From Streptomyces coeruleorubidus (GTDB lineage: Bacteria; Actinomycetota; Actinomycetes; Streptomycetales; Streptomycetaceae): a DNA stretch of 64,000 nt. Below the pieces are notes generated by a model. The model worked only from the letters and a program-made list of their open reading frames with translations. It was not told the origin of the DNA and ran no database searches. The DNA lies in assembly GCF_028885415.1 (NCBI RefSeq), contig NZ_CP118527.1:8866001-8930000 (forward strand), read 5' to 3'. The position numbers and the translations under genes are program-made. Positions 17,648 to 25,867 of the stretch are shown piece by piece; within the stretch, counting starts at the first letter, position 1; every line of letters begins with the position of its first letter.

Positions 17648-19530
17648 CGTTCTTCCGTCGTGGAGGTGGGCACAGGGGCCAGAAGGGAGTCGGGACGGTC
17701 CGGCCGCCGCCGCGGGGCGGGCACGACCCGGTCGCCGGGCGGCTCCGCCGGGCTGTCGGCCCGCCCACCCCGCCGGGGAAGTCGTACGCCGCCGGCGGCC
17801 GTCACCGCGAGCGCCCCCAGCAGGGCGAGTACGGCGGCCGGGAAGAGGACGGCCCACGGGGCACGCTCGGCGTACGGCTGGTTCTCGGCGAGCAGCAGGC
17901 CCCACTCGGGGGACGGCGGCTGCGCGCCCAGGCCGAGGAAGCCGAGCGCGGCCAGGCTCAGCGCGACGCCGGGCAGCCGGAGCAGGGCGTGCCGGGTCAC
18001 CGGCACCAGCACGGCGGGCAGTAGTTCGTGCCGGAGCAGGTACCAGCGCCCGGCGCCCAGCGCGCGGGTGGCGGCCAGGTGGCTGGTCGCGCGCTCCTGA
18101 CGCAGCAGGGAGGACGTGTGGGCGGCCAGCGGGGACCAGGCCACGACACCGACGGCGAGGGCGGGCGCCCAGGGGCCGCTGCCCGTGATGCCGGTGACGA
18201 GGAGCCCGGCCAGGACGGGCGGTACGGCACTGACGGTGTCGACCAGCGGCCCGGACAGCCTCGGCAGCAGCCCCAGCAGCAGCCCGGCCACGAGGGCGGC
18301 GGCACTCACCGCGAGCGCCGTGCCGAGGGTGTTCAGCGCGCCGTGGGCGACCCGGGCGAGGACATCCCGGCCCAGCGCGTCCGTCCCGAACGGGTGCGCC
18401 GGGGAGGGGGCTTGCAGCCGGGCGAGGGTGTCCAGGGCGAGCGCGTCACGCGACAGGCCGAGGCCGATGACCGCGGCGAGCAGCGCCCCGTACAGCAGGG
18501 GCAGCGTGCGGGGCGGGGGCGGGGCGGGCCGGTGCAGGGAGTGCAGGGCGCCGTCGCGCAGCGCGGGCCCGATGAGCAGCCGGGCCGTGAGCCGGGCGAG
18601 GGCGCCGGCGGTGGCCGCGAGCAGGACGAGGGCGAGTGTGCCGGTCTGCAGAACGGGCAGGTCCTGGGCGAGGGCGGCCTGCAGGGTGAGCCGGCCCAGG
18701 CCCGGGATGTCGAAGATCTGCTCGACGGCGACCGATCCGCCGGTCAGACCGACCACGAACAGGCCGAGGTTGGGCAGCAGCCCGGGCACGCAGCGGCGCA
18801 CCGCCTGCCGCGCCACGGACTTCGGCGGGACACCGCGGGCCGCGGCGGCAAGCGCCCAGGGTTCGGCGAACGCGCCGGGCAGCAGGTCGTCCAGCATCCG
18901 CCAGAGGACCGCGCCGGCGGGCAGGCCGAGGGACAGCGAGGGCAGCACCATCCACTGCGGTCCGTACCAGCCCAGGGCGGGCAGCCAGCCCAGCTGCACG
19001 CCGATCACCGAGGCGAGCACCGAGGCGACGAGGAACTCGGGCAGCGCGGCCAGCACCGCGGTCGCCGTGCCGTCGGCACCGCGCGTGCCGAGCCGGCCCC
19101 ACGAGCCGAGCCGGAGCGTACGGGCGCACACGGCCGTCGCCGTGACCGCGGCGACGGCGAGGGCGCCGGACACCAGCAGCAACGACACACCGAGCGCCTG
19201 CGCGACGGAGGGCAGCACCTGGGCGCCCGACACCCACGACGTGCCGGCGTCCCCGTGCAGCAGTCCGCCCAGCCAGCGGCCGAGCAGGGCCAACGGCCCG
19301 TCGTCCAGGCCGAGTTGGTCGCGGATGGCGCGCAGCGTCCCGGGGGTCGGGTCGCGGTCGGCGGAGCGGGCCTTGAGCACGGTCAGCGCCGGATCGGTGC
19401 GCGACAGCCACGGCAGCAGGCCGATCGCGCCCACCAGGCCGGCCGTGAGCACGAGCCGCCACAGCAGTGTCGGGCCGCCGCCGCACGCGAGAACGCGCCC
19501 GGCGGCCAGGCCCTTGGTCAGGGGTGACAT
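17644..19530 (-). CDS. Fused DppB-DppC type ABC permease (peptide/nickel/opine family)
   Basis: A 628-residue membrane protein containing two complete binding-protein-dependent permease domains. The N-terminal half (~1-330) is DppB-like with VEQIFDIPGLGRLTLQAA; the C-terminal half (~340-610) is DppC-like with HPFGTDALGRDVLARVAHGA and FLGLGAQPPSPEWGLLLAE. These are normally separate genes. No ATPase or binding protein is encoded beside it, so partners must be elsewhere. Its stop overlaps the MFS gene. ATG 19530 has a weak ribosome site; the open frame continues into non-membrane sequence. Confidence 0.88.
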   Translation of the reverse strand: MSPLTKGLAAGRVLACGGGPTLLWRLVLTAGLVGAIGLLPWLSRTDPALTVLKARSADRDPTPGTLRAIRDQLGLDDGPLALLGRWLGGLLHGDAGTSWVSGAQVLPSVAQALGVSLLLVSGALAVAAVTATAVCARTLRLGSWGRLGTRGADGTATAVLAALPEFLVASVLASVIGVQLGWLPALGWYGPQWMVLPSLSLGLPAGAVLWRMLDDLLPGAFAEPWALAAAARGVPPKSVARQAVRRCVPGLLPNLGLFVVGLTGGSVAVEQIFDIPGLGRLTLQAALAQDLPVLQTGTLALVLLAATAGALARLTARLLIGPALRDGALHSLHRPAPPPPRTLPLLYGALLAAVIGLGLSRDALALDTLARLQAPSPAHPFGTDALGRDVLARVAHGALNTLGTALAVSAAALVAGLLLGLLPRLSGPLVDTVSAVPPVLAGLLVTGITGSGPWAPALAVGVVAWSPLAAHTSSLLRQERATSHLAATRALGAGRWYLLRHELLPAVLVPVTRHALLRLPGVALSLAALGFLGLGAQPPSPEWGLLLAENQPYAERAPWAVLFPAAVLALLGALAVTAAGGVRLPRRGGRADSPAEPPGDRVVPAPRRRPDRPDSLLAPVPTSTTEER

Positions 19531-19559
19531 CGAGGTGTTCAGCGTCGTCCCCGTGCCGC

Positions 19560-20096
19560 TCAGGCGAAGGGGATCTCGAAGTGCACCGCGCCGGTGCCCC
19601 CGCCGGGCACTTCCTCCCGCTCGTCGCACACCACCTTGCCCAGCGCCCGCCACAGGCCCATCGCACCGGGCGAGTTCGGATACGTGTGCAGATACACGGA
19701 CCGGTAACCACCGTCGGCCCGCGCGAAGTCCAACAGACCCTCCACCAGCCGTCGGGCCAGCCCCCGCCGCCGGTGCTCGGGACGCACGTACACCCGCCGG
19801 AGCTGTGCGGTCTCGCCCGAGGGGAACCGCTCGGCCAGCCAGCGCGGGTTCGGCGGATGAGCCGGGCCGCGCGCGTCCAGCGCCGCCGTGGCCGCCACCG
19901 TCCCGTCCCGCTCGTCCACGGCGACCAGGAGCGTGTGCCGCGGCGGCGCGACGTAGAAGGACGCGGGGTCGATGACGTCGGCGTGCCAGCGCGGCACGTA
20001 TCCCGTCCCGAAGTCGCGGTACACCGCGTCGAGCATCACCACCCGAGCCCCGTCGAGGTCCTCCGCCGTGGCTTCCCTGATGATGTAGTCGCGCAT
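19560..20096 (-). CDS. GNAT family N-acetyltransferase
   Basis: A 178-residue acyl-CoA-dependent acetyltransferase: it starts MRDYIIREATAEDLDGAR, has the acetyl-CoA loop motif QLRRVYVRPEHRRRGLARRL near residue 95, and a YLHTYPNSPGAMGLWRALG segment typical of motif B. It lies 29 bp upstream of the fused permease and reads in the same direction, so it probably leads that operon. The acceptor substrate is unknown. Confidence 0.9.
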   Translation of the reverse strand: MRDYIIREATAEDLDGARVVMLDAVYRDFGTGYVPRWHADVIDPASFYVAPPRHTLLVAVDERDGTVAATAALDARGPAHPPNPRWLAERFPSGETAQLRRVYVRPEHRRRGLARRLVEGLLDFARADGGYRSVYLHTYPNSPGAMGLWRALGKVVCDEREEVPGGGTGAVHFEIPFA

Positions 20097-20126
20097 TTGC
20101 GCATCATATGCAATTGGGTTTTCCGG

Positions 20127-20186
20127 CTCAGTCGGGGGCCGCCGGGTTCAGTCGGGGGCCGCCGGGTTCAGTCGGGGGCCGCCGGG
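20127..20186. repeat. Three tandem copies of a 20-bp unit covering a stop codon
   Basis: The 20-mer TTCAGTCGGGGGCCGCCGGG is present at 20147-20166 and 20167-20186, and with one mismatch at 20127-20146. The copy at 20167-20186 holds the last codons and the stop of the SnoaL-like gene (minus strand); the other two lie just beyond the stop. This looks like slippage or unequal exchange that multiplied the gene tail. Confidence 0.9.
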
Positions 20187-20587
20187 GTGATGTGGCTCAG
20201 CACGCACAGCCAGCGACCGTCCCGCTTCACGTACACGTCGGTCGTCCACTCGTCGGCGTCGTACCGCTCGCCCCGGAAATGCGCCGTGTTCGTCACGCGC
20301 CCGGTGACCAGGGCCGTGTCGCCGTGGACGCGGACCCTGGGGCGGGTCCTGAGGTCCATCGCCGAGTGGGTGAGATCCCCGGACTCGACGAGCGAGAGGA
20401 ACTTCTCCTTCGGGTCGATCCCCGACTCGGAGACGATCACCCACTCGTCCGCCATGAAGCGCGCGATCCGGGCAGGGTCGTTGGCGACGATCGCGGCGGC
20501 CCACTCCTTCGCCAGATCGACGAACTCAAGGACGTCCGCCGAGTCGTCGCCGGGTTCCTGAGCTGCTGCTTCCGGACTGTCGTTCAT
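20168..20587 (-). CDS. SnoaL-like/DUF4440 nuclear transport factor 2 fold protein
   Basis: A 139-residue protein with the NTF2-like cone fold: an N-terminal helix (LAKEWAAAIVANDPARIARF), ADEWVIVSESG, and the strand pair VRVHGDTALVTGRV and YVKRDGRWLCVLSHIT. Such proteins are either small-molecule isomerases/hydrolases or ligand-binding stress proteins; no catalytic residues can be assigned. ATG 20587 is preferred over one 21 bases upstream. The end of the gene lies inside a 20-bp tandem repeat. Confidence 0.82.
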   Translation of the reverse strand: MNDSPEAAAQEPGDDSADVLEFVDLAKEWAAAIVANDPARIARFMADEWVIVSESGIDPKEKFLSLVESGDLTHSAMDLRTRPRVRVHGDTALVTGRVTNTAHFRGERYDADEWTTDVYVKRDGRWLCVLSHITPAAPD

Positions 20588-20727
20588 GTCGCGACCGTAG
20601 CGCGTCAAGCCCGTGCGGCGCGGTGTTCAGCAGTCCGGGTGACCTCGCGCGTTCCGGGCGCGGCACACGGAAAGGGATGCGGTCGTCTTTGCCCGGCCGT
20701 CCGTCCGTCGACCGAAGGTGATCGCCC

Positions 20728-21491
20728 GTGTCCCTCGCCGCCCCCGCGCAGTCCGCCGTCGAGACCCCGCTGCTGTCGCAGAGCCCGGTCGACACCCGTC
20801 CGCAGGACACCGACGTCTCGGCCCTGCCCCCGCTGCGCCTGCGGCATCCGGCGCGGCTCGCCATGCGCCTGCGCTTCGAGCGCCCGGAGCAGCACCGGCC
20901 CGGCTGCGGCCGGGGCGAGGAGGGCACGGTGAAGGCCGAGCCGTCGCCCGGTCAGGAGTGCCTGATGAGCATCGGCGATCGCACCTACCACCTGGAGGAC
21001 GTCCACTGGCACACACCGTCCGAGCACACGGTCGGGGGCGTGGGGTTCCCCATGGAACAGCACATGAAGTACGCACGGACGGACACGGACACGGACACGG
21101 ACACGGACACGGACGCGACCGAGGCCGGGGCCGTGCCGGTGCCCGTGCGAAGGAGTACGCCGTACTCGCCGTCTTCGTCCACCCGGGCGAGGCCAACGCC
21201 CCCCTGGACCGGCTGCTGGAGTCGGCCCGCCGGTGCGAGGACCCCTGGGGAGTGCCCGACGTGGAGCTCGACACGCTGCTGCCGGACTGCACCGAGTCCT
21301 ACCGCTACCTCGGCTCCACCACCACCTGCCCCTACACCACCGGGGTCCGCTGGACGGTGCTGACCCATCCCGTGCAGGCCTCCGCCGCCGCGCTGGAGCA
21401 CTACCGGGAACTCTTCCCCGAGGGCAACGCCCGTGAGGTGCAGCCGCTCGGCGACCGGCGCATCGCCGGTGACCGCCACCGCTGGTGGTGA
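20728..21491 (+). pseudogene. Alpha-type carbonic anhydrase disrupted by a frameshift
   Basis: From GTG 20728 (GAAGGTG upstream) the frame encodes an alpha-carbonic anhydrase start: SQSPVDT, then HLEDVHWHTPSEHTVGG and FPMEQHMKY, which provide the three zinc histidines. A TDTDTDTDTD run follows, and near 21120-21150 the coding pattern moves to another frame: EYAVLAVFVHPGEANAPLDR, YRYLGSTTTCPYTTGVRWTV and a stop at 21489-21491. Together the two halves make a full-length ~250-residue enzyme for CO2/bicarbonate interconversion, with no signal peptide. One indel (or a sequence error) separates them. Confidence 0.8.
21081..21114 (+). repeat. GGACAC hexanucleotide repeat in carbonic anhydrase gene
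   Basis: Five perfect GGACAC units and a partial sixth encode an alternating Thr-Asp run immediately before the frameshift of the carbonic anhydrase gene. Unit changes of six bases keep the frame, so the repeat alone does not explain the shift, but it marks a slippage-prone place. Confidence 0.9.
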
Positions 21492-21584
21492 CCGAGCGGC
21501 CGGGACGTACGGCAGCGCGAGGGGCCCGGCGCGCACGTCGAGCCCCGGGTGTCCGCACGCATGAACCGCCGGGCAGGCCCGCGC

Positions 21585-22382
21585 TCAGCTCTCGGCCGGG
21601 GTGAGCACCACGAAGTCCGCGTTCGCCGGGTCGACGCAGACCGCCAGCCGGCCGACGCCCTCCGCGTCCTCGGGCCCCATCTGCACGCTGCCGCCGTTCT
21701 CCGTGACCTTGGCCACCGCGGCGTCGCAGTCCTCCACGGCGAAGACCGGGTGCCAGTACGGCCGGCCGTTCGCCAGCGAGAGGTTCTCCTTGCCGAGCTC
21801 CATCAGGCCGCCGTGCATGCGCTCCTCGGGCAGTCCGGCGGGGGTGATGAGCGTGTACGTGCCCCCGCCGCCCGGCAGCGGCATGTCGCTGAACTGCCAT
21901 CCGAACAGGCCGCCGTAGAACTCCTTCGCGGCCGCCGCGTCGCTCGTGTACAGCTCGGTCCACGACAGCGAGCCGGGCTGGTCGACCAGGTCGACGCCCT
22001 TGTTCGTCCCCGGCTGCCAGACGGCGAACTGGCCGCCCAGCGGGTCGCTGTACTGCGCCATCCGGCCCCAGTCGTCGAGGTCCATCGGGTCCACCCGGAC
22101 GGTGCCGCCCGACTGCCGCACGGCCTGAGTCGTGGCGTCCGCGTCGGTGACGCAGAAGTAGAGCATCCAGGCCGAGCGCGCGCCCTCCTCCGTGAGCTTG
22201 CCGAGACCGGCGACGGTCTTGCCGTCCTTCCGGAACATGCCGCCTTCGAAGTCCTCGCTCTCGCCCATGGACTCGTAGTCCCACCCGAGGACGGCACCGT
22301 AGAAGGCCGCGGCGGCCCGGACGTCAGGAGTGCCGAGGTCGAGCCAACAGGGGGAACCGGGGACGAAATCCGTGGTGATCAT
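21585..22382 (-). CDS. Two-domain VOC (glyoxalase/bleomycin-resistance fold) protein
   Basis: A 265-residue protein made of two vicinal-oxygen-chelate modules: PCWLDLGTPDVRAAAAFYGA at the start and LSWTELYTSDAAAAKEFYGG near residue 125. Such proteins bind a metal or a hydrophobic ligand; many actinomycete members are of unknown function. ATG 22382 is chosen for the GGAAGGGAAG ribosome site just upstream, instead of an ATG 57 bases earlier. Confidence 0.88.
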   Translation of the reverse strand: MITTDFVPGSPCWLDLGTPDVRAAAAFYGAVLGWDYESMGESEDFEGGMFRKDGKTVAGLGKLTEEGARSAWMLYFCVTDADATTQAVRQSGGTVRVDPMDLDDWGRMAQYSDPLGGQFAVWQPGTNKGVDLVDQPGSLSWTELYTSDAAAAKEFYGGLFGWQFSDMPLPGGGGTYTLITPAGLPEERMHGGLMELGKENLSLANGRPYWHPVFAVEDCDAAVAKVTENGGSVQMGPEDAEGVGRLAVCVDPANADFVVLTPAES

Positions 22383-22573
22383 GGCGATGCTTCCCTTCCG
22401 CAGATTCGGTGTGCCCAGCGTGACACCGGGCACTGACAATCGCCCCTCGGACGCTGCCCGGTCGGCGGATCAACGGTCCTGCGCCCCTGGCCGGTTGTCG
22501 GGCCGTGGAATCACCGAGGTCATCGCCCGGCCGGGTGATCGTGGAGCCGTGTGCGGTGAGGGTGGTGGTCGGC

Positions 22574-23422
22574 GTGGTGGTCGGCTGGGAGTGGGACGAC
22601 ACGTTGTTCTCGGGGACCGCCGCCTACTACGAGCGGGGGCGGCCGCCGTACGCCCCCGGGCTCGCGGACGCGCTCGACGAGGCGCTGCGGCCCGACGGGG
22701 AGGGGCGCCTCATCGACGTGGGCTGCGGGCCCGGGACCATCGCCCTGAGCCTCGCGCACCTGTTCGGCGAGATCGTCGGCGTGGACCCCGACCGCGGGAT
22801 GATCGCCGAGGCCGGACGCCGGGCCGCCGACCGGGGAGTGGGGGAGAAGACCCGGTGGGTGCGGGCCCGCGCCGAGGCTCTGCCCGCGGGGCTCGGCACG
22901 TTCGCCGTCGCCACCTTCGCGCAGTCCTTCCACTGGATGGACCGCGACCTGGTCGCGGCGACCGTCAGGGACATGCTCCAGCCGGGCGGGGCCCTGGTGC
23001 ACATCTCGGACCTGAAGACGGAACACCACACCCTCGACGGCCTGCCGCGCCCGGCGGTCCCCTACGCGGCGGTGGACGAGCTGATCAAGCGGTACCTGGG
23101 CCCCGTGCGGCGAGCGGGCCGCGGAGTGCTGCCGCAGGGCACACCCGGAGGGGAGGCCGAGGTGTTCGCCAGGGCGGGATTCGCCGGCCCCCGGCGTCTC
23201 GTGGTGCCCGGCGGGCAGGCGCTGGAGCGGACCTTCGACGATGTCGTCGCCCGGGTGTTCTCGATGTCGTTCTCGGCGCCGCATCTGTTCGAAGGGCGCC
23301 GGGACGACTTCGAGGGGGACCTGCGCCGGCTGCTGCGGGAGGCCTCCCCCGCGGGGAGGTTCTCCGAACGCGGGCCGAGCACGGAGGTCTTCGTATGGCG
23401 GAAGGACTCCTCCGGGCACTGA
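22574..23422 (+). CDS. SAM-dependent class I methyltransferase
   Basis: A ~282-residue methyltransferase: the SAM-binding GLVDVGCGPGT-like motif reads LIDVGCGPGTIALSLAHLFG, the acidic residue in VGVDPDRGM, and motif IV is in FAVATFAQSFHWMDRD. The methyl acceptor is unknown; the FHWMD pattern is common in UbiE/Trans-aconitate-like families. The start is uncertain: GTG 22574 follows a GTGAGGGTGG purine run, while the frame is open from an ATG at 22505. Monocistronic, convergent with the SDR gene. Confidence 0.85.
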   Translation: MVVGWEWDDTLFSGTAAYYERGRPPYAPGLADALDEALRPDGEGRLIDVGCGPGTIALSLAHLFGEIVGVDPDRGMIAEAGRRAADRGVGEKTRWVRARAEALPAGLGTFAVATFAQSFHWMDRDLVAATVRDMLQPGGALVHISDLKTEHHTLDGLPRPAVPYAAVDELIKRYLGPVRRAGRGVLPQGTPGGEAEVFARAGFAGPRRLVVPGGQALERTFDDVVARVFSMSFSAPHLFEGRRDDFEGDLRRLLREASPAGRFSERGPSTEVFVWRKDSSGH

Positions 23423-23444
23423 CCGGGAGGCGCCGGGGACGGCG

Positions 23445-24242
23445 TCAGTGCACCGACATACCGCCGTCGACGAAGACCGCCTGCCCGGTGATGTAGGCGG
23501 ACGCCGGGCTCGCCAGGAAGACCGCCGCTCCCGCGAAGTCCTCGGCCAGTCCGTTCCGCCCGATCAGCGTGCGCTCGGCGAGGGCGGCCACCTTCTGCGG
23601 ATCCGACGACAGCCGCGCGTTGAGCGGTGTCATGACGAAGCCCGGCACCAGGACGTTGCAGGTGACGCCGCGCGGCGACCACGCCTCGGCCTGGGACCGC
23701 GCCAGCGACTCCAGACCGCCCTTGGATGCGCCGTAGGCGCCGCTCTGGACGAACGCCCGGTGCGCCTGCTGCGAGCTGATGTGCAGGATCCGCCCGTAGC
23801 CGCGCTCCGCCATGCCCGGGCCGAAGCGCTGGCCCAGCAGGAACGGCGCGTCCAGGTTGACGGCCATCGTGATGTCCCAGACGTCCTCGGTGAGTTCGTC
23901 CATCGGCGGACGCACGTTGATCCCGGCGCTGTTGACGAGGATGTCGGGTTCCCCGAACGCCTCGGCGGCCCGCTCGGCGGCCGTCCGCACGCCCTCGCGC
24001 GTGCTCAGGTCCGCGCTGACCCAGGCGGCGCGGCAGCCCTCGGCCGTCAGCTCCTCGACCGTCGCGGCCAGTCCGGCCTCGCCGCGGGCCACGACCACCA
24101 CGCCGGCCCCGGCGCGCGCGAGGGCACCGGTGATGGCGCGGCCGATGCCGGAACTGCCGCCCGTGACCATCGCGACCCGGCCGTGCAGGGAGAACAACTC
24201 GGAGAGATAGGTCTGTGTGGCCGCCGTGGCAGGTGTCGTCAT
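23445..24242 (-). CDS. Short-chain dehydrogenase/reductase (gluconate 5-dehydrogenase-like)
   Basis: A 265-residue classical SDR: NAD(P) loop VTGGSSGIGRAITGAL, NSAGINVRPP, the catalytic Ser in ILHISSQQAH, YGASKGGLES with the Tyr-Lys pair, and the tail ITGQAVFVDGGMS. The overall pattern resembles gluconate 5-dehydrogenase and similar sugar-acid or keto reductases. ATG 24242 is the chosen start; a GTG three codons upstream is possible. No pathway neighbours. Confidence 0.9.
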   Translation of the reverse strand: MTTPATAATQTYLSELFSLHGRVAMVTGGSSGIGRAITGALARAGAGVVVVARGEAGLAATVEELTAEGCRAAWVSADLSTREGVRTAAERAAEAFGEPDILVNSAGINVRPPMDELTEDVWDITMAVNLDAPFLLGQRFGPGMAERGYGRILHISSQQAHRAFVQSGAYGASKGGLESLARSQAEAWSPRGVTCNVLVPGFVMTPLNARLSSDPQKVAALAERTLIGRNGLAEDFAGAAVFLASPASAYITGQAVFVDGGMSVH

Positions 24243-24301
24243 GACGAGCACTCTAGAACGGCGGGTTGAAGCACCGGTGGTCGTGGTGCCACCCTGGCGA
24301 A

Positions 24302-24320
24302 TATACCCCTAGGGGGTATA
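24302..24320. promoter_or_regulatory. CsoR/RcnR-like metal-sensor operator
   Basis: The 19-mer TATACCCCTAGGGGGTATA is an almost perfect dyad with TACCCC/GGGGTA arms, the signature of CsoR/RcnR/InrS (DUF156) sites. It ends 11 bases before the DUF4396 start, so a bound repressor would block the promoter. No CsoR gene is in the window. Confidence 0.65.
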
Positions 24321-24331
24321 AAGTCGGTGTC

Positions 24332-24817
24332 ATGGATCACATGGACCACTCCACTCATGACCACGAAGGGCGCCCCCGCGGAACAGCGACCTGGGGGACC
24401 GCCGTGAAGGCGACACTGCACTGTCTGACCGGGTGTGCGATCGGCGAGATCCTCGGCATGGTGATCGGCACCGCGCTGGAGTGGGGCAACCTGCCCACGA
24501 TGGTCCTGGCGATCGGGCTCGCGTTCCTCTTCGGCTACTCGTTCACCCTGTTCGCGGTCCTGCGGGCCGGCCTGGGCCTCAGGTCGGCGATCCGGATCGC
24601 CCTGGCCGCGGACACGGTCTCGATCACGGTGATGGAACTCGTGGACAACGCGATCATCGCCCTGACCCCCGGCGCGATGGACGCCCATCTGACGGACGGG
24701 CTCTTCTGGTCCGCGCTCCTGGGCGGCTTCGCGGTCGCCTTCCTGATCACGACCCCGGTCAACAAGTGGATGATCGGCCGGGGCAAGGGGCACGCCGTCG
24801 TACACGCCCACCACTGA
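24332..24817 (+). CDS. DUF4396 family membrane protein, His-rich N-terminus
   Basis: A 161-residue protein with an N-terminus loaded with metal-ligand residues (MDHMDHSTHDHEG), then about four membrane helices. HCLTGCAIGEILGM carries a His/Cys pair in the first helix, and the C-terminus ends HAVVHAHH. DUF4396 has no proven function. The metal-binding look, and a CsoR-like operator directly in front, suggest a role in copper (or nickel/cobalt) handling. Translation may be leaderless or nearly so, since the operator is so close. Confidence 0.8.
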   Translation: MDHMDHSTHDHEGRPRGTATWGTAVKATLHCLTGCAIGEILGMVIGTALEWGNLPTMVLAIGLAFLFGYSFTLFAVLRAGLGLRSAIRIALAADTVSITVMELVDNAIIALTPGAMDAHLTDGLFWSALLGGFAVAFLITTPVNKWMIGRGKGHAVVHAHH

Positions 24818-24938
24818 CTGACCGTCACCCCCGTCACGGGCTGTGTTCTGGATCACATGGCGTGGATTGAGTGCCCGGCCCGGGCGATGTCCGTACCCAT
24901 GGGTGAAGAAGCGGGGCCGGATGCGAGGATGAGGCGCC

Positions 24939-25640
24939 ATGACAGCTGGGTGGTGTGCTCGCACGATACGGGCCGCGGTGTTCGCGGCCGTCTGTGTCGT
25001 GCTCGCCGCCCTGGGGCACGTCATGATGTCCGGCGACCATGTGCCCCTCCGGACGCTGCTGGCCGGCTGGGCCGTGACGGGTGTGGCGGGCTGGTGCCTG
25101 GCGGGCCGCGAGCGCGGACTCCGGCCGGTCGTCGCCGTCGCCGTGGCCGTCCAGACGGCCCTGCACTCGGCGTTCTCGCTCACGCCGTCGGCGCCGGCGG
25201 ACGGCGCGTCACATGGCGCAGCGGCCGGCGCGCACTCCCTGCACACGGACCCCATGGACATGGCGGCCGGCGGCATGGGATCCATGGGGCACGGCATGGG
25301 ATCCACGGAGTCCATGTCCATCTCCGTGTCCGGGCACTTGGGGCACTCGGGACACACCCCCGGCGGTGACTCGTCCCTCGGCATGCTCGCCGCCCACCTG
25401 CTCGCCGCCCTGCTGTGCGGCTTGTGGCTGGGGCACGGGGAACGGGCCGTCTTCCGTCTCCTGCGTGCCGTGGGCGGTCGGCTGGCCGCGCCGCTGCGGC
25501 TCCTGCTCGCCGCGCTGCCCGCACCGCCGCCCCCGCCCGTGCGCTCACGGCGGTGGTCCTCGGACCGGGCGCCGCGCCTCCTCCTTCTCGTTCACGCGAT
25601 CACCTCCAGAGGGCCACCCGTGAGGGCCGCTGCCGTCTGA
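24939..25640 (+). CDS. Met/His-rich polytopic membrane protein
   Basis: A 233-residue protein not recognised as a named family. Helices at ~10-35 and ~45-65, then an outer loop (about residues 85-145) with an unusual GMGSMGHGMGSTESMS stretch and HLGHSGHTPGG, rich in Met and His like copper-binding domains. Another helix pair (LGMLAAHLLAALLCGLWLGH) and an Arg/Pro-rich cytoplasmic tail follow. It sits between the DUF4396 gene and an ECF sigma factor on the same strand, with ribosome site GAGGATGAGG. A copper-binding or copper-sensing role is an inference from composition and place. Confidence 0.7.
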   Translation: MTAGWCARTIRAAVFAAVCVVLAALGHVMMSGDHVPLRTLLAGWAVTGVAGWCLAGRERGLRPVVAVAVAVQTALHSAFSLTPSAPADGASHGAAAGAHSLHTDPMDMAAGGMGSMGHGMGSTESMSISVSGHLGHSGHTPGGDSSLGMLAAHLLAALLCGLWLGHGERAVFRLLRAVGGRLAAPLRLLLAALPAPPPPPVRSRRWSSDRAPRLLLLVHAITSRGPPVRAAAV

Positions 25641-25867
25641 CGGCAGCCGGCAAGTCCCGGGGCGGCCCCTGCTTCGCCCCGGTGCCGGTCGTACGCCCGT
25701 ACGTCCCTTCTGACGCCGTGCCTGTGGGCAGCCGCGCTCGATCAGGTGTCGTACGGGTACGGCCCATCCCTCACTCACCGGACCGCGCGGCCCCGCGCGC
25801 ACGCCCGGCATCTCATGCGTCCGCGTGCTCGCCCTCCCGTGGTCCCGGAATCCGAGAAGGACATCAG

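Noticed and set aside
14721..17768. A single 1015-codon minus-strand open frame covering kinase and MFS genes, looking like a giant fusion protein
   Set aside because: The upstream half is Arg/Ala/Gly-rich shadow sequence of the MFS gene in another frame; only the kinase part after the ATG at 16160 has protein-like motifs.
16319..20096. Treating the MFS/fused permease/GNAT genes as the transporter part of the siderophore locus
   Set aside because: They lie more than 6 kb away with unrelated genes on both strands between, and I saw no iron box in front of them.
20127..20186. Tandem repeat as a possible CRISPR remnant
   Set aside because: Copies are directly adjacent with no spacers and overlap a gene end; no cas genes anywhere in the window.
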